Assembly (NCBI GenBank): GCA_017640505.1
Contig: JAEPQO010000002.1
Span: forward strand, 248,001 to 312,000
DNA: 64,000 nucleotides
From: Rhodospirillales bacterium
Lineage (GTDB): Bacteria; Pseudomonadota; Alphaproteobacteria; Rhodospirillales; Casp-alpha2
Reading direction: 5' to 3'
The notes beneath the pieces are model-generated. The model had not been told where the DNA came from and made no database searches. It was given only the letters and a program-made list of their open reading frames with translations. A program made the translations under genes and the position numbers. Shown in pieces: positions 38,770 to 48,827 of this stretch. Position 1 is the first letter of the stretch, and each line of letters begins with the position of its first letter.

Positions 38770-41700
38770 CTAAAGCTCGCGGACGTCGAGGATCCCCGGC
38801 AGTGAGCGGACCGCGAGCGAAAGTTCGTGCGAAAGCGCATAGTCGTCGCCGAGATTGATCAGGACTTCCTCGTTCCGGTCGCGGATTTTCGCTGTCACCA
38901 GCACCTTGCCCTTTTTGCGTCGCCCGTTGCCGTTCCCGTTGGCATCGCGGTCGCGGCCGAGGACTTCCCGTAGCGCCGGCAGTGGGTCCGTACTGTCGAC
39001 GATCAGGTGCATTTCCTTGGCCGCGTTGGCGGCTTCCTGAGCGGCGGCGTCGATGCTTTCCAGGCGCTGGATCGTCATCCGCGGCTGATCGCCGTCGAAC
39101 GAGATCGCACAGTCGAGGATCATCGAGTTCCCTGCCGCCAGCAGTTCCGCGTACTGCGCGAGCACTTCGGAAAACGCCGTCGCCTCGAAGACGCCCGACG
39201 CGTCCGAGAACGATACAAAGGCAAAGCGTTTACCGGTCTTCGAGGTCATTTCCTTTTTGGAGACGAACGTACCGGCAAGACGGACAGCGCCGGTTTCCCT
39301 CGCCGCGATGACCTCCGCCGACGAGCGCACGCGTTTCCGCGCCAGGACGCGCTCGTAGGCATCCAACGGGTGCGCCGAGAGGTAGAATCCGACGGCGTCG
39401 AATTCTTCCTTCAGACGGTCCATCGACTGCCAGTCTTCGACATCCGGCAGGCGCACTTCCTCCGGTTTGGCGTCTTCGCCGCCGAACAGTCCCATCTGGT
39501 TCGAGTTGCGATCATTGGTCGCCATGCTGGCAACGGCGACGATGTTCTCGATCCCCCGGTGGACACGGCGGCGGTTGGCGTCCAGTCGGTCGAACGCGCC
39601 GGCGCGGACCAGGTTTTCCAGCTGCCGCTTGTTGACCTGGTGCGGGTCGATGCGGTTGGCGAAGTCGCTCAGGCTCTCGAACGGACCGTTCTCCGTGCGT
39701 TCGTGAACGAGCGTATCCATCGCTGCTGCGCCGACGTTCTTGACCGCCGACAACGCGTAGCGAACGCCGTCTTTTTCACCGTCCGGTGTTGCCACCGTTT
39801 CGACGGTGAACGACGCCTCCGACGCGTTGATATCCGGCGGCAGCAGCGGAATCTTCAGCCGGTCCAGTTCCTGGCGGAAGATATTCAGCTTGTCGGTGTT
39901 GCCCATATCGAAAGCCATGGAGGCAGCCATGAACTCGACCGGATAATTGGCCTTCATATAGGCGGTTTGATAGGCGACGAGCGCATAGGCGGCGGCGTGC
40001 GACTTGTTGAACCCGTAACCCGCGAACTTGTCGACGATGTTGAAGATGTCGTCTGCCTGCTTTTCGTTGACGTTCTTGGCGACGGCACCTTCGACGAACA
40101 GTTTCCGCTGCGCGTCCATCTCGGCCTGGATCTTCTTGCCCATGGCGCGCCGAAGCAAATCGGCGTTGCCGAGTGTATAACCGGACAGCACCTGCGCGAT
40201 CTGCATCACCTGTTCCTGGTAGATCGGAATGCCGAATGTTTCCTTCAGAACCGGTTCCAATGTCGGGTGCAGGTAGTCGGGCTCCTCCTCGCCGTGCTTA
40301 CGGCGGACATAGCTCGGAATGTTGTCCATCGGGCCCGGACGGTACAGCGCCACGACGGCGATGATGTCCTCGAACGTATCCGGTTTGAGACCGCGGAGCA
40401 CGTCACGCATGCCCGCACTTTCCAGCTGGAACACGCCGGTCGTATCGCCGCGGCTGATCATCTCGTACGTCTTGCGGTCGTCGAGCGGGATGGTGACCAG
40501 ATCAAGCTTCTCGTCGCCCGTGCCTCGCTTGGCATTGACGAAGTTCTCGGCCTTGGTGAGCACGGACAGTGTCTTAAGGCCGAGGAAGTCGAACTTCACC
40601 AGCCCGGCGGATTCCACGAACTTCATATTGAAACCGGTGACCGGCATGTCGGAGCGTGGGTCGCGGTAGAGCGGGATGAGCTCTTCGAGTGGCCGGTCGC
40701 CGATGACGACGCCGGCGGCGTGGGTCGATGCGTGGTGATAGAGACCTTCCAGTTTGCGGGCGATTTCCACCAGCTCGCGGACGTCCGGCTCATTGGCGAT
40801 CAGATCGCGAAGCTGCTCCTCGCCCTTGATCGCTTCATCCAGCGTCACCGGGTTGGCCGGGTTGTTCGGCACCATTTTGCAGATCTTGTCGACGAAGCCG
40901 TAGGGCATTTCCAGCACCCGGCCGACGTGCCTGAGCACGGCGCGCGCCTGCAACTTTCCGAAGGTGATGATCTGCGCGACGTGATCACGGCCGTACTTCT
41001 GCTGCACGTAGCGGATCACCTCGTCGCGGCGCTCCTGGCAGAAGTCGATATCGAAGTCCGGCATGGACACACGTTCGGGGTTGAGGAACCTCTCGAACAG
41101 CAGACCCCAGCGCAGCGGATCGAGGTCAGTAATGGTGAGCGCCCAGGCAACGACCGACCCGGCACCCGAACCACGGCCCGGCCCCACCGGAATATCGTGG
41201 TCCTTGGCCCATTTAATGAAGTCGGCAACGATCAGGAAGTAACCTGGGAAGCCCATCTGGTTGATGACGTCGAGCTCGTAATCGAGCCGCTCGCGATACG
41301 GCGTTTCCGCCTTCTTGCGGGCCGTCTCGTCCATGTCGTCCGTGAAGACATGTGCCTCCAACCGCCCGGTCAGCCCTTCGTGCGCCTGGCGCTTGAGCTC
41401 GTCCGCCTCCGTCAGCCCTTCGCCGCAGTCATAAGGCGGCAGGATCGGCGCGATCTTCTCGACCGTGATGGCGCAGCGTCGCGCGATCACCAGCGTGTTG
41501 TCGACGGCTTCGGGGAGGTCGGCAAACAGTGCGCGCATCTCGGCGGCGGATTTGAAGTAATGGTCGGATGTGACCTTCTGGCGGTCCGGGACGGAGAGGA
41601 CGGCGCCCTGCTTGATGCACATCAGCGCATCGTGCGCGCGGTGAAAGCTCTCGTCCTTGAAGTACGGTTCGTTGGTGGCAACCAGCGGGATATTGCGGGC

Positions 41701-42291
41701 ATAGGCCCAGTCAATAAACTGTGGTTCGGTTAATTTCTCTTCCGGCATGCCGTGCCGCTGGATCTCGAGATAGATGCGATCCGAGAATGCCTGCTGAAGC
41801 TGATCGAGGAACGTCGCGGCCTCAGATGATTTGCCCATCCGGATCAGGCGCCCGAGCGCGCCGTCCGCACCGCCCGTCAGCAGGATCAGACCCGCGGCGT
41901 GCGCAAGCAGCGCTTCCGGCGCCACGCCCGGGCGGTGGGCATCCTCGCTGTCCATATAGGCAACCTTCAGGAGCGTCAGCAGGTTGCGGTAGCCCTCGTC
42001 CGTCTGCGCCAGCAGCACGACGGCGCCGTCCTCGAATTCCTGCTTGGCGCCCGGCTGCGTATCCTCCGCGAGCTTGATCGAAAGCTGGCAGCCGATGATC
42101 GGCTGCACGCCGGCGTCGAGCGCCGCGCTGGAGAATTCGAGCGCCCCGAACAGGTTGTCGGTGTCCGTCAGGCCCAACGCCGGCATTTCGTGCTCGGCGG
42201 CGAGCTTCACCAAGTTCTTGGCCGGTATCGCCCCTTCGCAGAGGGAATACGCGCTGTGGGTCCGGAGATGAACGAAATCGGCGTGCGACAT
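38770..42291 (-). CDS. dnaE: DNA polymerase III alpha subunit
   Basis: 1173 residues, the main replicative polymerase. N-terminal PHP domain begins FVHLRTHSAYSL; the Pol3 catalytic core holds GRGSGAGSVVAW and the aspartates of MPDFDIDF; tandem helix-hairpin-helix, OB-fold (RLAGTFVSKKEM region) and the C-terminal tau/beta-binding region follow. The ATG at 42291 matches the family start; the frame is open 12 codons earlier. A perfect DnaA box and a palindrome lie 47-69 bases upstream. The usual upstream neighbours lolD/lolC are one gene away. Confidence 0.97.
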   Translation of the reverse strand: MSHADFVHLRTHSAYSLCEGAIPAKNLVKLAAEHEMPALGLTDTDNLFGALEFSSAALDAGVQPIIGCQLSIKLAEDTQPGAKQEFEDGAVVLLAQTDEGYRNLLTLLKVAYMDSEDAHRPGVAPEALLAHAAGLILLTGGADGALGRLIRMGKSSEAATFLDQLQQAFSDRIYLEIQRHGMPEEKLTEPQFIDWAYARNIPLVATNEPYFKDESFHRAHDALMCIKQGAVLSVPDRQKVTSDHYFKSAAEMRALFADLPEAVDNTLVIARRCAITVEKIAPILPPYDCGEGLTEADELKRQAHEGLTGRLEAHVFTDDMDETARKKAETPYRERLDYELDVINQMGFPGYFLIVADFIKWAKDHDIPVGPGRGSGAGSVVAWALTITDLDPLRWGLLFERFLNPERVSMPDFDIDFCQERRDEVIRYVQQKYGRDHVAQIITFGKLQARAVLRHVGRVLEMPYGFVDKICKMVPNNPANPVTLDEAIKGEEQLRDLIANEPDVRELVEIARKLEGLYHHASTHAAGVVIGDRPLEELIPLYRDPRSDMPVTGFNMKFVESAGLVKFDFLGLKTLSVLTKAENFVNAKRGTGDEKLDLVTIPLDDRKTYEMISRGDTTGVFQLESAGMRDVLRGLKPDTFEDIIAVVALYRPGPMDNIPSYVRRKHGEEEPDYLHPTLEPVLKETFGIPIYQEQVMQIAQVLSGYTLGNADLLRRAMGKKIQAEMDAQRKLFVEGAVAKNVNEKQADDIFNIVDKFAGYGFNKSHAAAYALVAYQTAYMKANYPVEFMAASMAFDMGNTDKLNIFRQELDRLKIPLLPPDINASEASFTVETVATPDGEKDGVRYALSAVKNVGAAAMDTLVHERTENGPFESLSDFANRIDPHQVNKRQLENLVRAGAFDRLDANRRRVHRGIENIVAVASMATNDRNSNQMGLFGGEDAKPEEVRLPDVEDWQSMDRLKEEFDAVGFYLSAHPLDAYERVLARKRVRSSAEVIAARETGAVRLAGTFVSKKEMTSKTGKRFAFVSFSDASGVFEATAFSEVLAQYAELLAAGNSMILDCAISFDGDQPRMTIQRLESIDAAAQEAANAAKEMHLIVDSTDPLPALREVLGRDRDANGNGNGRRKKGKVLVTAKIRDRNEEVLINLGDDYALSHELSLAVRSLPGILDVREL

Positions 42292-42337
42292 GAAAAAGAG
42301 GATTCCATATCCCGCCGCCAAAGTCACCAGATGTTGC

Positions 42338-42360
42338 GCCTGTTCACAGGCTTATCCACA
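42338..42360. promoter_or_regulatory. Perfect DnaA box with abutting palindrome upstream of dnaE
   Basis: TTATCCACA (42352-42360, plus strand) matches the DnaA consensus exactly. The 14-base palindrome GCCTGT-TC-ACAGGC (42338-42351) touches it. Both lie in the 134-base spacer ahead of dnaE, where its promoter should be, so DnaA may regulate dnaE. Confidence 0.6.
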
Positions 42361-42425
42361 AGAAAGTGGCATTTTTGTCGTTGCTACTGTGCCTCGGCAA
42401 CCGGTCCGCCTTCAGGTGGCACCGG

Positions 42426-43178
42426 TTACTTGACGACAGGATTTTTCGCGTCGATCCAGGCGGTGATCCCGTCTTTCACGTTGTAGACCTTTTTGTAGCC
42501 TGCCTGTTCCGTCAGCATTTGTGACAGCACGGACGTGCGGTTGCCGGTCCGGCAGATGAGGATGATTTCGTCTTCCGGCGCGGCAATGGCCCCAAAAGCG
42601 TCGGGAAAGTCCCGATTGAAGCGGCCGTTCTTGTCGAATGCGGTCAGAAGCTCGCTGTTCTTGACGACGCCGGTCTGTTCCCATTCGTCCTCGCGGCGAA
42701 TGTCGACGATCTTGACCCCGCGCGCCAGCAATGCCTTTAGCTCGTCATTGTCGATGTTCGAATACTTGGGCGGCGTCACGGCAAGCAACTCGATATCGAA
42801 CTTCAGCGTCGCATTCGGCGGAATGACATCGCCGGCACCGCGCGGCCCGTATGCCAGTTGCGGCGGGATCACGACCTCGCGGCGTTCGCCCGTCTTCATG
42901 CCTTCGACGCCGACATCCCAGCCGACAATGACTTCGCCCATGCCGAGCGTGAACTGGAACGGCTCGCCGCGATCGCGGCTGGAATCGAACTTGGTGCCGT
43001 CCTCGAGCCAACCGGTGTAGTGAACCGTGACGCGGGAATGCCGAACGGCCGTATCCCCGGTGCCTTCCGTGACGATCTTGAAGTTAAGCTCCGATCCTTG
43101 TTGCGCGGCGCTCCCGGGCCATCCCGGCACCGCCAACATCAGCGCGAGGAAGGCGATCAACAGGTGTCTCTTGGCCAT
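42426..43178 (-). CDS. Exported FKBP-type peptidyl-prolyl isomerase fused to a rhodanese domain
   Basis: 250 residues. Signal peptide about 1-25 (basic MAKRH start, hydrophobic core, cleavage near GSAA), FKBP domain about 31-135 ([44 protein letters not shown]), then rhodanese about 139-246 with active-site loop CRTGNRTS and catalytic Cys209. So a prolyl isomerase and a sulfur- or thiol-handling domain are exported together. I preferred the ATG at 43178 (AAGGGA nine bases ahead) to the ATG at 43202, which overlaps the lolD stop as ATGA. It sits between lolD and dnaE, where I know of no such gene. Confidence 0.88.
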   Translation of the reverse strand: MAKRHLLIAFLALMLAVPGWPGSAAQQGSELNFKIVTEGTGDTAVRHSRVTVHYTGWLEDGTKFDSSRDRGEPFQFTLGMGEVIVGWDVGVEGMKTGERREVVIPPQLAYGPRGAGDVIPPNATLKFDIELLAVTPPKYSNIDNDELKALLARGVKIVDIRREDEWEQTGVVKNSELLTAFDKNGRFNRDFPDAFGAIAAPEDEIILICRTGNRTSVLSQMLTEQAGYKKVYNVKDGITAWIDAKNPVVK

Positions 43179-43201
43179 CAAAAAGCGTCCCTTCCGTTTC
43201 A

Positions 43202-43889
<688 letters not shown>

Positions 43890-43897
<8 letters not shown>

Positions 43898-45137
43898 ATC
43901 GAAGCGCCTCCGCCGGATCGATACGCGCGGCGCGCCAGCTCGGGTACAAGGTGGCCAGGAACGAAAGACCAAGCCCCATCAGGACGACGGCCGTGACTTC
44001 CGCCGGATCGACGACGGCTGGTAGCTGCGAGAGGAAATAGATCTCTGCCGCGAACAGATCGGTGCCGGTGAAACCCTCGATCCAGCGGCGGATTCTTTCG
44101 ATGTTGGCGGCGAAAGAAAGCCCCAGCGCGAAGCCGAGTGTCGTGCCGATGACGCCGACGCTGGCACCGGCGATCAGGAAAATGCGCATGACCATTCCGC
44201 GCGTCGCCCCCATGGTGCGCAGGATCGCGATGTCCCTGCCCTTGTCCTTCACCAGCATGATCAGCGACGAGATGATGTTGAACGCGGCGACCAGGATGAT
44301 CAGCGTCAGGATCAGGAACATCACGTTGCGTTCGACCTGGATGGCGTTGAAGAAGCTGGAATTGGCGCGCTGCCAGTCATGAACGCTGCCTTGTCCGCGC
44401 AATGCGCGCGTAATGTTGAGGCCGATACCCGGGGCGTTTTGCGGATTGTCGATAAACACTTCCAGGTTGGAAACCGCGTCCGGCAATTTGAAATAGATCT
44501 GCGCGGCCGCCAGCGGCATGAAGACAAACCCCGAATCATACTCGAACATGCCGATTTCGAATGTGCCGACGACCTTGAACGCACGCATGCGCGGCACGGT
44601 GCCGAACGCGGTGACGTTGCCCTTGGGGGATATCAGGGTGATGCTGTCGCCGACCCCGACGCCCATGCTCTGGGCGAGCCGGGCGCCGATCAGTACGACG
44701 TTGTCGCCTTTGAAGCTGTCCAGCGAGCCCTGTTTGATGTTGTCCGCAACAATGTCGCGTTTTGCCAGGTCCTCGGCGCGGATGCCGCGGACGATCGCGC
44801 CTTTGGCGACGCCCTTCGCGGAGGCCATGACCTGGCCTTCGATCAGCGCATTGACGGAAACGACTCCGTCGACGCCTTCGATTTTGTCGATCATCGGCTT
44901 GTAGTCGGTCATCTGGCCGGCGACCGCGCCATATACGCTTAGATGACCGTTGATCCCGAGGATGCGTTCCAGAAGCTCGTGGCGAAATCCGTTCATCACA
45001 GACATAACGATAATCAGCGTTGCCACGCCGAGCGCGATACCCACCAGCGAAAACCAGGCAATGACGGAAATGAATCCTTCCTGCCGGCGCGCACGCAAAT
45101 AGCGCATCGCCATCATCCATTCGAACGCGGAAAACAT
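43890..45137 (-). CDS. lolC: Lipoprotein-releasing system permease (LolC/LolE family)
   Basis: 415 residues. Inner-membrane permease: N-terminal TM helix (about 22-48), large periplasmic domain (about 50-265), three C-terminal TM helices. Motifs: [15 protein letters not shown] at the start, [16 protein letters not shown] and a C-terminal [16 protein letters not shown]. Only one permease gene is next to lolD, so it may act as a homodimer (LolF-type), an inference from gene content. 116 bases separate it from the racemase-like gene; proS, its usual neighbour in this class, is missing. Confidence 0.93.
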
Positions 45138-45253
45138 CTGCTGTCGTTAACTCCCAGGGCCGTGCATCGAAGCCGCCGCACGTCGACATACCGTTTCCGG
45201 TTTGCGCGTGTAGCCAAGCGGGTCGCTTCTTGTAATGGATGGAGTCCGGGCCA

Positions 45254-46000
45254 TCAACCGCCGAGACCGTAGTCGAACAGCCTGCCCCCGCCCGGCACCG
45301 GTGCATTGATACCGGCAAGACGTAACATATGCCAACCGATGACTTGATTGCTGCAAAGCACCGGTTTGCCGAGTGTAGACTCCGCTTCAGTGACGATTTC
45401 CCAGGCGCGAAGGTTGGTGCATGACGCGAATACGGCGTCGCAGTCGCCCGCGCCGATTTCCAGCATCGCGTCTAGCGTCGACCTGGGGGAAATGCGGGCG
45501 ACGGTCTGATCCTCCGCCTGCTCGAACGACCCGTACGACGAAATGGGAATGCCGTGGTTCTCCAGTGCGTTGACCAATGCGCCCGTCACTTCGGCAACGT
45601 AAGGGCTGACAAGACCCAAACTGGCGACTCCCAGCGAAGCGCAGGCGGCTTTGAGTGCGCTTAACGGGTTCGTTACGGAAACGCCCGGGTGTGCCGTTTG
45701 CACCAACGTGGTGACCCTGTCCTCGCCGAGGATCGTCGCCCCTGATGTACAGCCGTATCCGATCACGCTTATGCCGGCTTCATGGGGCAGCATGGCAGCG
45801 GTCTCCGTCATGCTTTCGCCCATCATGCTGAGCGTTTCCGGACGTACTTCAGGCATGCAGGGGATGCGGTTCTGGTAGACCCGCAGACCGAGACCGAGAA
45901 AGAGTTTGCCGAGTTCGAACTCCATCAACTCGTCCGTCTGCAGGACGATAAGCCCCATGGCAATGCCGCGGTCGATTTCCAGGTCATAGGAAAGCGGCAT
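45254..46000 (-). CDS. Aspartate/glutamate racemase superfamily enzyme, maleate isomerase/EutA-like
   Basis: 248 residues. Two-cysteine enzyme of the Asp/Glu racemase superfamily: Cys84 in GYGCTSGATILG and Cys194 in FASCTNLRAW are placed as in maleate cis-trans isomerase, arylmalonate decarboxylase and EutA. ATG at 46000 follows AGGA; the upstream open frame is not real. It is five bases after the M24 hydrolase, so the two form an operon. EutA and EutD (an M24 enzyme) occur together in ectoine-degradation clusters, but the other genes of that pathway are absent here, so the substrate is open. Confidence 0.8.
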   Translation of the reverse strand: MPLSYDLEIDRGIAMGLIVLQTDELMEFELGKLFLGLGLRVYQNRIPCMPEVRPETLSMMGESMTETAAMLPHEAGISVIGYGCTSGATILGEDRVTTLVQTAHPGVSVTNPLSALKAACASLGVASLGLVSPYVAEVTGALVNALENHGIPISSYGSFEQAEDQTVARISPRSTLDAMLEIGAGDCDAVFASCTNLRAWEIVTEAESTLGKPVLCSNQVIGWHMLRLAGINAPVPGGGRLFDYGLGG

Positions 46001-46005
46001 GGTGG

Positions 46006-47181
46006 TTATCCTATCACGGGCATGTCGGCCGGCGCGCGGCGACTTAGGAGTTCCGGTGCGCCATCGCGGATGACGATGTTTTCCTCGTGCACCATGACTT
46101 TCCCTTCCGCAAACGTCATGCCGGGTTCCAACGTGATAACCATGCCGGGTTCGAGCACGGTCATATCCGATGGCATGTTCGATGGCCATTCCGTCAACTG
46201 CATGCCGAGCCCATGGCCGAGCCTTCCGACATCGTTACCCATCGCGCCGCCCTCGTCCATCACGCGTTGCATGGCGCCGAACAGTTCGGCGCATGTCACG
46301 CCGGGACGCGCGGTGGCGAGCCCTGCCTCGGTTGCCCGATAGACCACATCATGTGCACGCTTGGCGGCATCGTCCGGTTCGCCGAAGGCGTAGTTGCGGT
46401 CAAAGTCACAGAAATACCCGTCAAAGGTCGCGCCGGTATCCAGGATCAGAATGTCGCCCGGGCGGCTTTGACGTGCCGACGGCGGCGAGATGATGTCGGC
46501 ATAACCGCCCTCGCCCAGACCGCCGACCAGAAACGCTACATCGTCCGCGCCAGCTTCCAATGAGAGGCTTTTGAAGGTTTTGAAAATCTCGACTTCACTC
46601 ATGCCCATCGAAAGGTGATCCGGCAACCCTTCGAAAACGCCCGACATTACGCCGCAGATGTACCGTACTTTGTCGATTTCCGGCTCTGACTTAATCATTC
46701 GAAGCGGTTGCATTACGGGCGAGGCATCGACGAACTGCAACGGATCGATCAGCTTCGAAAGCTTGTTAAAGTCGTTCAGCGACATGCGCAGCGCGGTTTC
46801 AGGGCCCATCGGGAGACCGACCCTGCCGCTGCCGCCGGTGACTTCAATCAGGGTGTCTGCAAGCAGGCTGACTCCCTCGTCTGCAGGAACGGGTGCAGGC
46901 CAGGTCCGGATATCGTCGACCCATGTGCGCGCCATGCACTCGGCGCCGATTGTCGGGATCACGGCCACAGGTTTGCCGCTGGCCGGAACGATCACGAACC
47001 ACGGGCGTGTCGGACTTTGCCAGAACGGTGTCAGAAAACCGGTGAAGTAGCGCACGTCCGGTTCGGTGAGAACCAGAAGCGCGTCCAGCGCCGCTTCGGA
47101 CATGAGCTTTTGCGCACGTTGGGTGCGGGCAGCAAACTCGGAATCGGGGAACCCGCGTGGCGGTACTGGCGTCGTGATCAA
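46006..47181 (-). CDS. M24 family metallohydrolase (Xaa-Pro peptidase/EutD-like)
   Basis: 391 residues. N-terminal creatinase-like domain (about 15-160) and C-terminal pita-bread metal domain. Predicted two-metal ligands: Asp248, Asp259 (spacing 11), His323, Glu352 and Glu366 or Glu367. The start is TTG with CAGGAG nine bases ahead. Relatives include proline dipeptidases, creatinase and ectoine hydrolase (DoeA/EutD). Linked to the racemase-like gene, it probably hydrolyses a small amide or dipeptide. It is divergent from the purine permease across 142 bases. Confidence 0.82.
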   Translation of the reverse strand: MITTPVPPRGFPDSEFAARTQRAQKLMSEAALDALLVLTEPDVRYFTGFLTPFWQSPTRPWFVIVPASGKPVAVIPTIGAECMARTWVDDIRTWPAPVPADEGVSLLADTLIEVTGGSGRVGLPMGPETALRMSLNDFNKLSKLIDPLQFVDASPVMQPLRMIKSEPEIDKVRYICGVMSGVFEGLPDHLSMGMSEVEIFKTFKSLSLEAGADDVAFLVGGLGEGGYADIISPPSARQSRPGDILILDTGATFDGYFCDFDRNYAFGEPDDAAKRAHDVVYRATEAGLATARPGVTCAELFGAMQRVMDEGGAMGNDVGRLGHGLGMQLTEWPSNMPSDMTVLEPGMVITLEPGMTFAEGKVMVHEENIVIRDGAPELLSRRAPADMPVIG

Positions 47182-47323
47182 ACCCGCAAAACTCCTGAAC
47201 GTTGGCCAACCGTATCCGGGATTGCCTCGAAAACCAATCGTTTACGGGCAACCCGCCTCGCAGACGCTTGTCACATTTTGTATTCTGTTAGAAGATCGTT
47301 GCAGTGCAGCAAAGGGGGGCAAA

Positions 47324-48613
47324 ATGCTGGATTCCTATTTTAAACTTTCCGAACAGGGTACGTCCGTCCGAACCGAGGTCATCGCCGGTGTAACCACGTT
47401 TCTGACGCTGGCCTACATCATGTTTGTGAACCCGTCGATTCTGGCGGAAACCGGCATGGACCAAGGCGCCGTGTTCGTGGCGACCTGCCTTGCGGCGGCG
47501 ATCGGTACGCTGATCATGGGGCTGCTCGCGAACTACCCCGTGGCTCTTGCCCCCGGTATGGGGCTTAACGCCTACTTCGCCTTCGGCGTGGTCCTCGGCA
47601 TGGGCTATACGTGGCAGGTCGGACTGGGCGCCGTGTTCATCTCCGGTGTGATTTTCCTGATTTTGAGCCTCCTGCCGGTACGTGAGTGGATTATCAACGC
47701 CATACCGGACGGCATGAAACGTGCAATTTCCGCCGGGATCGGCCTGTTTTTGGCAATCATCGCCCTCAAGAACGCGGGCTGGGTGGTCGACCATCCGGCA
47801 ACGCTGGTGACGCTTGGTGATGTCGGATCGGCCCCTGCCCTGCTGTCCGCGGCCGGATTTATTCTGATCGCGGTACTCTTCGCACGGAAAATTCCGGGCG
47901 CCATCATCATCGCCATTCTAGCCGTGACGGCAGCCGGGATCGTGCTGGACGTGTCGCCGCCGGGTGGCATCTTCTCCATGCCGCCGTCGCTCGCACCGAC
48001 CTTCATGCAGATGGATATCGCGGGTGCGCTCAATGTCGGGTTGATATCGATTGTCTTCGCTTTCCTGTTTGTCGATCTTTTCGACACTGCGGGGACGCTG
48101 GTCGGTCTGGCACACAGGGGCAAGCTTTTGGACGCGAACGGCAAACTGCCGCGGCTTAAGCGCGCTTTGTTGGCTGATTCGTCGGCAACGATTGCCGGTG
48201 CGGCCCTCGGGACCTCGACCACGACCAGCTACATCGAAAGCGCGGCCGGTATCAACGCCGGCGGCCGTACCGGCCTGACGGCGGTCGTCATTGCGGTTCT
48301 TTTCCTGGCCTCGCTATTCCTTTCGCCGCTCGCAGGCACGATCCCCGCGTATGCGACGGCCCCTGCGCTGCTGTTCGTTGCCTGCATCATGCTGCACGGC
48401 ATTGCCGAAATTGACTGGGAAGACATTACCGAAGTCGTGCCGGCGGTGATTACCGCGATCGCGATGCCGCTGACGTTCTCGATCGCGACCGGGATTGGCC
48501 TTGGCTTCATCAGCTACGCGGCGATCAAGGTTTTGGCTGGAAAACCCAAGGACGTACCCGTTGCGGTGTATGTAATCGCCGCCGCATTCGTCCTTAAGTT
48601 TGCGCTGATTTAA
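47324..48613 (+). CDS. NCS2 family purine permease (AzgA type)
   Basis: 429 residues, about 14 hydrophobic segments. Proton-coupled uptake of hypoxanthine, adenine or guanine is usual for this COG2252 group. Motifs: AYIMFVNPSILAETGMD near the N-terminus, ALAPGMGLNAYF, and FDTAGTLVGLA in the middle, and STTTSYIESAAGINAGGRTGL later (helix 10 region). The ATG at 47324 follows AAAGGGGGGC. No purine riboswitch was seen in the upstream spacer. It is followed by the candidate small RNA cassette. Confidence 0.92.
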   Translation: MLDSYFKLSEQGTSVRTEVIAGVTTFLTLAYIMFVNPSILAETGMDQGAVFVATCLAAAIGTLIMGLLANYPVALAPGMGLNAYFAFGVVLGMGYTWQVGLGAVFISGVIFLILSLLPVREWIINAIPDGMKRAISAGIGLFLAIIALKNAGWVVDHPATLVTLGDVGSAPALLSAAGFILIAVLFARKIPGAIIIAILAVTAAGIVLDVSPPGGIFSMPPSLAPTFMQMDIAGALNVGLISIVFAFLFVDLFDTAGTLVGLAHRGKLLDANGKLPRLKRALLADSSATIAGAALGTSTTTSYIESAAGINAGGRTGLTAVVIAVLFLASLFLSPLAGTIPAYATAPALLFVACIMLHGIAEIDWEDITEVVPAVITAIAMPLTFSIATGIGLGFISYAAIKVLAGKPKDVPVAVYVIAAAFVLKFALI

Positions 48614-48660
48614 GATCGTAATGTATCAGCGTGAATTTTCGTAATTTTGTGTCTTTTTTA

Positions 48661-48689
48661 ATGACACAGACGCAGATAACGCCTATAAG
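48661..48689 (+). promoter_or_regulatory. Near-consensus sigma-70 type promoter with no gene behind it
   Basis: ATGACA (48661-48666), exactly 17 bases, TATAAG (48684-48689): five of six matches in each box. The sequence just upstream (48630-48660) is A+T-rich, as an UP element would be. No coding gene follows on this strand. Confidence 0.6.
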
Positions 48690-48695
48690 AACGGA

Positions 48696-48791
48696 CGCTT
48701 TCGGGAACGGGACTATCCCGTTATCGGCCCGAGTGCGGGGGGAAACCTAAACAAAAAAAATCGCAAGGCCTTCAGGCCTTGCTTTTTGTTT
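48696..48791 (+). ncRNA. Candidate small RNA (about 95 nt)
   Basis: Between the predicted start near 48696 and the terminator T-run near 48790 there is a structured segment without an open reading frame of any size. It has a hairpin AACGGGA-CTA-TCCCGTT (48706-48712 with 48716-48722), extended by TCGGG/CCCGA (48701-48705 with 48728-48732, five-base bulge), then a single-stranded A-rich stretch and the terminator hairpin. It does not match SRP RNA, 6S RNA or tmRNA motifs that I know. The only part with a precedent is the layout, which is that of trans-acting sRNAs. Confidence 0.5.
48753..48791. terminator. Strong bidirectional terminator
   Basis: Stem GCAAGGCC/GGCCTTGC (48763-48770 with 48775-48782), TTCA loop, eight A before and TTTTTGTTT after. 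Works for the plus-strand transcript and for the convergent minus-strand gene ending at 48828. Confidence 0.9.
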
Positions 48792-48827
48792 GTGGAGACG
48801 GCTTTTCCGTTTGCGCGAATATGTGCG

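Noticed and set aside
39007-41733. Plus-strand open frame of about 900 codons opposite dnaE
   Set aside because: Antisense to the conserved polymerase gene, with composition typical of a shadow frame.
47182-47323. Possible purine riboswitch or clear promoter ahead of the NCS2 permease
   Set aside because: I found no purine-riboswitch core; TTGTCA at 47268 has no acceptable -10 at a normal distance.
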